A DNA stretch of 64,000 nucleotides, from positions 1 to 64,000 of the forward strand of contig JAUVXV010000003.1 of the NCBI GenBank assembly GCA_030603365.1, read 5' to 3'. A program made the position numbers and the translations under genes. Shown here in pieces: positions 62,118-64,000 of the stretch. The DNA comes from Candidatus Heimdallarchaeota archaeon. Its GTDB lineage: Archaea; Asgardarchaeota; Heimdallarchaeia; Heimdallarchaeales; Heimdallarchaeaceae. Positions within the stretch are counted from its first letter, which is position 1; each line of letters begins with the position of its first letter. Below the pieces are notes generated by a model. The model had not been told where the DNA came from. It saw only the letters and a list, made by a program, of their open reading frames with translations, and made no database searches.

Positions 62118-62294
62118 ATGGTAGTTTATAGACCCGATGCTTTTATCTGTAATAATTGTGGAGAGCGCTTCAACAACGAACAGAAAAAGACCTTAAAAGA
62201 ACAAGTAGATGGAATATTCATCACAAAAACTGTTTGTCCTGAATGTTTATCACCAGATATTAGAACAACAATTACTGGTCATCGGGATGAATAA
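62118..62294 (+). CDS. 58-residue zinc-ribbon protein
   Basis: Small gene giving MVVYRPDAFICNNCGERFNN, then a helix EQKKTLKEQVDG, then TVCPECLSPDIRTTITGH. Two CxxC knuckles (CNNC and CPEC) separated by about 32 residues form a zinc ribbon like those of transcription- or translation-associated small archaeal proteins. agtgat sits just before the ATG. It is the first gene after the actin operon on the same strand but has its own gap of about 150 nt, so it is probably separately transcribed. Function unknown. Confidence 0.65.
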   Translation: MVVYRPDAFICNNCGERFNNEQKKTLKEQVDGIFITKTVCPECLSPDIRTTITGHRDE

Positions 62295-62340
62295 GAACAC
62301 ATTTTTGTATTACGGGGGTAGTCTCTTTATCATACTTACT

Positions 62341-62350
62341 CTATAAAAAA
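62341..62350 (+). promoter_or_regulatory. TATA box of the small coiled-coil gene
   Basis: ctataaaaaa is centred about 25 nt before the ATG at 62370, which predicts a leaderless transcript and so helps choose that start. Confidence 0.55.
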
Positions 62351-62369
62351 GTAAAGCTATTTTTATTAT

Positions 62370-62543
62370 ATGCAACCCGAGAATCTTGTAAATGAGATGA
62401 ATCGAATCCTTGTGAAAATGGACAAAGAATTGCATAGTTTGAACAAGGAACTAGATAAGATTTTGAAGAAATATCCCGGATACATGGAAGATGAAGAAAT
62501 TAAGTTAAAATACGCTATGCGTAGATACAACCATGGAAAATAG
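62370..62543 (+). CDS. 57-residue predicted coiled-coil protein
   Basis: Encodes a charged helical peptide (MQPENLVNEMNRILVKMDKE, LHSLNKELDKILKKYPGYM, ending YAMRRYNHGK) with heptad-spaced Leu, Met and Ile over its first 35 residues. No family is recognised. A TATA box exactly one promoter distance upstream of the ATG makes a leaderless gene credible; the opposite strand also has a stop-free frame here, but it is hydrophobic-low-quality and lacks a promoter. It is followed after about 130 nt by the DUF389 gene. Confidence 0.55.
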   Translation: MQPENLVNEMNRILVKMDKELHSLNKELDKILKKYPGYMEDEEIKLKYAMRRYNHGK

Positions 62544-62678
62544 ATTGTACTCAAATCCTCTATGGCTTAATTTGGGGGGTTCTGGGGATGATTTACTCTA
62601 TTTGGCATTAGAATTATTGAGGAATCATTTTATATTATACATCCTAAGTATTATCAAAAAAGCAATATAGTGTTGAAG

Positions 62679-63707
62679 ATGAAAGAACTCAAAATCTCTG
62701 TTCAGGCAGAACGGTTGGATATTGTAAAAGAATTATTCGAAAGGTTGGGTTATACTTATACGATAACAATCTTTGAAGAAATAGCTACTCTAACAATAAT
62801 TGTGAAAAATCAGCATACGTCTACAATATTAGAAGAATTAAAAGGAATAGGAGTTGGAACAGTTTTTGGAACAATTGTTGTTTCTCCCGTTGATTTAGAA
62901 ATTTCATCTACAAAGAAAGAATCATTGTTGAGAGATAGAGGAATCAGCATTGATGAAATGATATCAAATACAAAAGGATTAGCTCTCATTAATACAACAT
63001 TTGTTGGTTTAATAATTCTAGCTGGGCTTTTATCTTCGTTTGGTTTAATCTACGATAATGTAGTTATTATCATTGCAAGTATGATCATTGCTCCTTTACT
63101 GGGACCAATAGCTCTTACAGTTATTGGTACAATGACTCCTAAGAATATTTATTCAAAAAGATCTATAGCAGCTGAAATAATCGGTTTATTCGTAATTATC
63201 TTCATTGGTTTTATAGTGGGAATAATATACAGATACGCTGAACCAACTGCGATTGTTGCTAGTGATACTATACAAAGTGATCAAATACTCCTAAGAATTA
63301 AACCAACTATAGGTGACATTATTTTTGCAATAGCTAGCGGATTAGCTGCAGGTCTTTTTATCATTAGAGGTGAAAGTACTGCTATTGTAGGCGTTGCAGT
63401 TGCTGCATCTTTATGTCCACCCGCAGCTAATGCAGGTTTATTATTAGCAACACCTGGTTTGATTAGTGAAGCATTTGGATCTTTGGTATTACTAGGATTG
63501 AACGTTCTAGCAATTTATGCATCCTGCGCACTAATATTCTGGACATCACAATCATTTGTAAGAGGAGGAACAGTTTCCACTAGGCAATTCAAAAAAATCA
63601 GCAGAAAATACATTACACAAATTGTAATGACTTTCCTTGTCTTAGCTGCACTAATCACACTAATAGTGCTAGATAATATTTACAACTTTATTGTAATAAA
63701 TCCGTAA
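62679..63707 (+). CDS. DUF389 / TIGR00341-family membrane protein
   Basis: 342 residues. The N-terminal cytosolic domain (KELKISVQAERLDIVKELFE) is followed by the DUF389 membrane core: LINTTFVGLIILAGLLSSFG, ASMIIAPLLGPIALTVIGT, ATAIVGVAVAASLCPP-like AIVGVAVAASLCPPAANAGL, and two C-terminal segments. Pattern and length match TIGR00341 proteins. The function of this family is unknown; it is common in archaea and bacteria. GTG at 62670 and ATG at 62679 are both possible starts; the ATG is chosen. A TATA-like ttatattatac lies about 45 nt upstream. Confidence 0.88.
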   Translation: MKELKISVQAERLDIVKELFERLGYTYTITIFEEIATLTIIVKNQHTSTILEELKGIGVGTVFGTIVVSPVDLEISSTKKESLLRDRGISIDEMISNTKGLALINTTFVGLIILAGLLSSFGLIYDNVVIIIASMIIAPLLGPIALTVIGTMTPKNIYSKRSIAAEIIGLFVIIFIGFIVGIIYRYAEPTAIVASDTIQSDQILLRIKPTIGDIIFAIASGLAAGLFIIRGESTAIVGVAVAASLCPPAANAGLLLATPGLISEAFGSLVLLGLNVLAIYASCALIFWTSQSFVRGGTVSTRQFKKISRKYITQIVMTFLVLAALITLIVLDNIYNFIVINP

Positions 63708-63740
63708 CGAATCAATGAAAAGGTTGGCAAATAAATTTTT

Positions 63741-63917
63741 TTATCTAAAATGCTCAATCATTGATTTCATAACCATTTTTACAGCATATTGTGCTTCTTC
63801 GGTTAAATCTGAAAAATCTTTCCCACAACTTGGGCAACCTTCATACCCTTCTGGGTCACTTTTTCCAAATTTAAATCCACAATGGAAGCAATATACATTA
63901 TTTGGCAATTTGCTCAT
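63741..63917 (-). CDS. 58-residue zinc-ribbon protein
   Basis: The ATG at 63917 gives SKLPNNVYCFHCGFKFGKSD, then PEGYEGCPSCGKDFSDL, with two CxxC knuckles (CFHC, CPSC) 17 residues apart, followed by a helix (TEEAQYAVKMVMKSMIEHFR). An in-frame ATG at 63926 is an alternative. It is convergent with DUF389. Small zinc ribbons of this type may act in transcription or RNA handling; no function is assignable. Confidence 0.7.
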   Translation of the reverse strand: MSKLPNNVYCFHCGFKFGKSDPEGYEGCPSCGKDFSDLTEEAQYAVKMVMKSMIEHFR

Positions 63918-64000
63918 GTTTATCACAATTAATTAAGGATTCTTTCCAAATAAACTTTTGTGAAATTTTCGTATTTTTTCGAGATAGTATTTATGTGAAA

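Noticed and set aside
62366..62554. Minus-strand open frame of 62 codons opposite the small coiled-coil gene
   Set aside because: The plus-strand gene has a TATA box at correct distance and a charged helical product; the minus product is Ser/Phe/Ile-rich and unsupported.
1..64000. CRISPR arrays, tRNA or rRNA genes, insertion sequences, prophage
   Set aside because: No regularly spaced repeats, cloverleaf-like sequences, transposase motifs or phage structural genes were found by eye; a covariance or profile search could still find a divergent case.

Overview
This 64 kb window is AT-rich chromosomal DNA from an archaeon, most likely an Asgard archaeon (Promethearchaeota). The strongest evidence is a full-length gene very close to eukaryotic actin near 60.8-62.0 kb. 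It is supported by archaeal TATA elements placed about 25 nt before leaderless start codons, GGTGA/GAGG ribosome-binding sites, an archaeal DUF61 protein, type II methionine aminopeptidase, TrmB-like and HxlR regulators, a COG1237-type metallo-hydrolase and a non-pyrrolysine MttB homologue. No rRNA, tRNA, CRISPR array, IS element or prophage was seen, and the lineage within Asgard cannot be fixed from sequence alone.

Layout. 0-5 kb: a broken secreted subtilisin-like protease, a surface protein, a gene-poor stretch, a PhzF-like isomerase and two small membrane proteins (DUF2085-like, DUF4389-like). 5-13.6 kb: an SDR epimerase, dnaK-dnaJ, a zinc-ribbon membrane protein, DUF61, an M24 protein with altered metal ligands, methionine aminopeptidase and a winged-helix protein. 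13.8-20.8 kb: a tight three-gene unit of a P-loop ATPase with a helical-repeat C-terminus, a 485-residue coiled coil and a roughly 1256-residue protein made of a TrmB-like winged helix, a giant coiled coil and a TrmB-like C-terminal domain. 20.9-27.4 kb: bacterial-type GAPDH, membrane and surface proteins, an ornithine-type aminotransferase and a cation/Ca2+ exchanger. 27.4-37.6 kb: a sensor with about 11 PAS domains and no kinase domain, then a sugar-type ABC importer whose two permeases are fused into one chain with an FN3 domain. 37.7-48.2 kb: a surface protein, a heterodimeric ABC exporter, a possible longin-fold protein, a membrane esterase, an amidohydrolase and a TPR protein.

48-56 kb is a cobalamin-centred region. 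On the minus strand are an MttB-family methyltransferase and, separately, an operon of corrinoid protein, homocysteine methyltransferase and a MetH-type reactivation domain, together resembling a methionine synthase split into parts without a pterin domain. All three operon genes appear to use non-ATG starts (TTG, CTG, GTG). Between them on the plus strand lie a 44-residue small ORF, an opine-dehydrogenase-like protein and a B12-binding protein with a mutase-like barrel, coupled or nearly contiguous, followed by a broken flavodoxin.

56-64 kb: an HxlR regulator divergent from a 51-residue Cys/His protein with a dyad at its promoter, a broken SnoaL-like gene, an APH-like kinase, a metallo-hydrolase, a surface protein, then the actin operon. 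There, an AT-hook/basic-zipper-like protein overlaps the actin start codon by 11 nt, and two GTC..GAC palindromes bracket the predicted promoter. Small zinc-ribbon and coiled-coil genes and a DUF389 membrane protein finish the window.

The best candidates for something undescribed are the actin/AT-hook operon with its operator pair, the ATPase/giant coiled-coil operon, and the split-MetH plus opine/B12 neighbourhood. Three genes carry in-frame stops (S8 protease, flavodoxin, SnoaL-like); these may be real decay or assembly errors.
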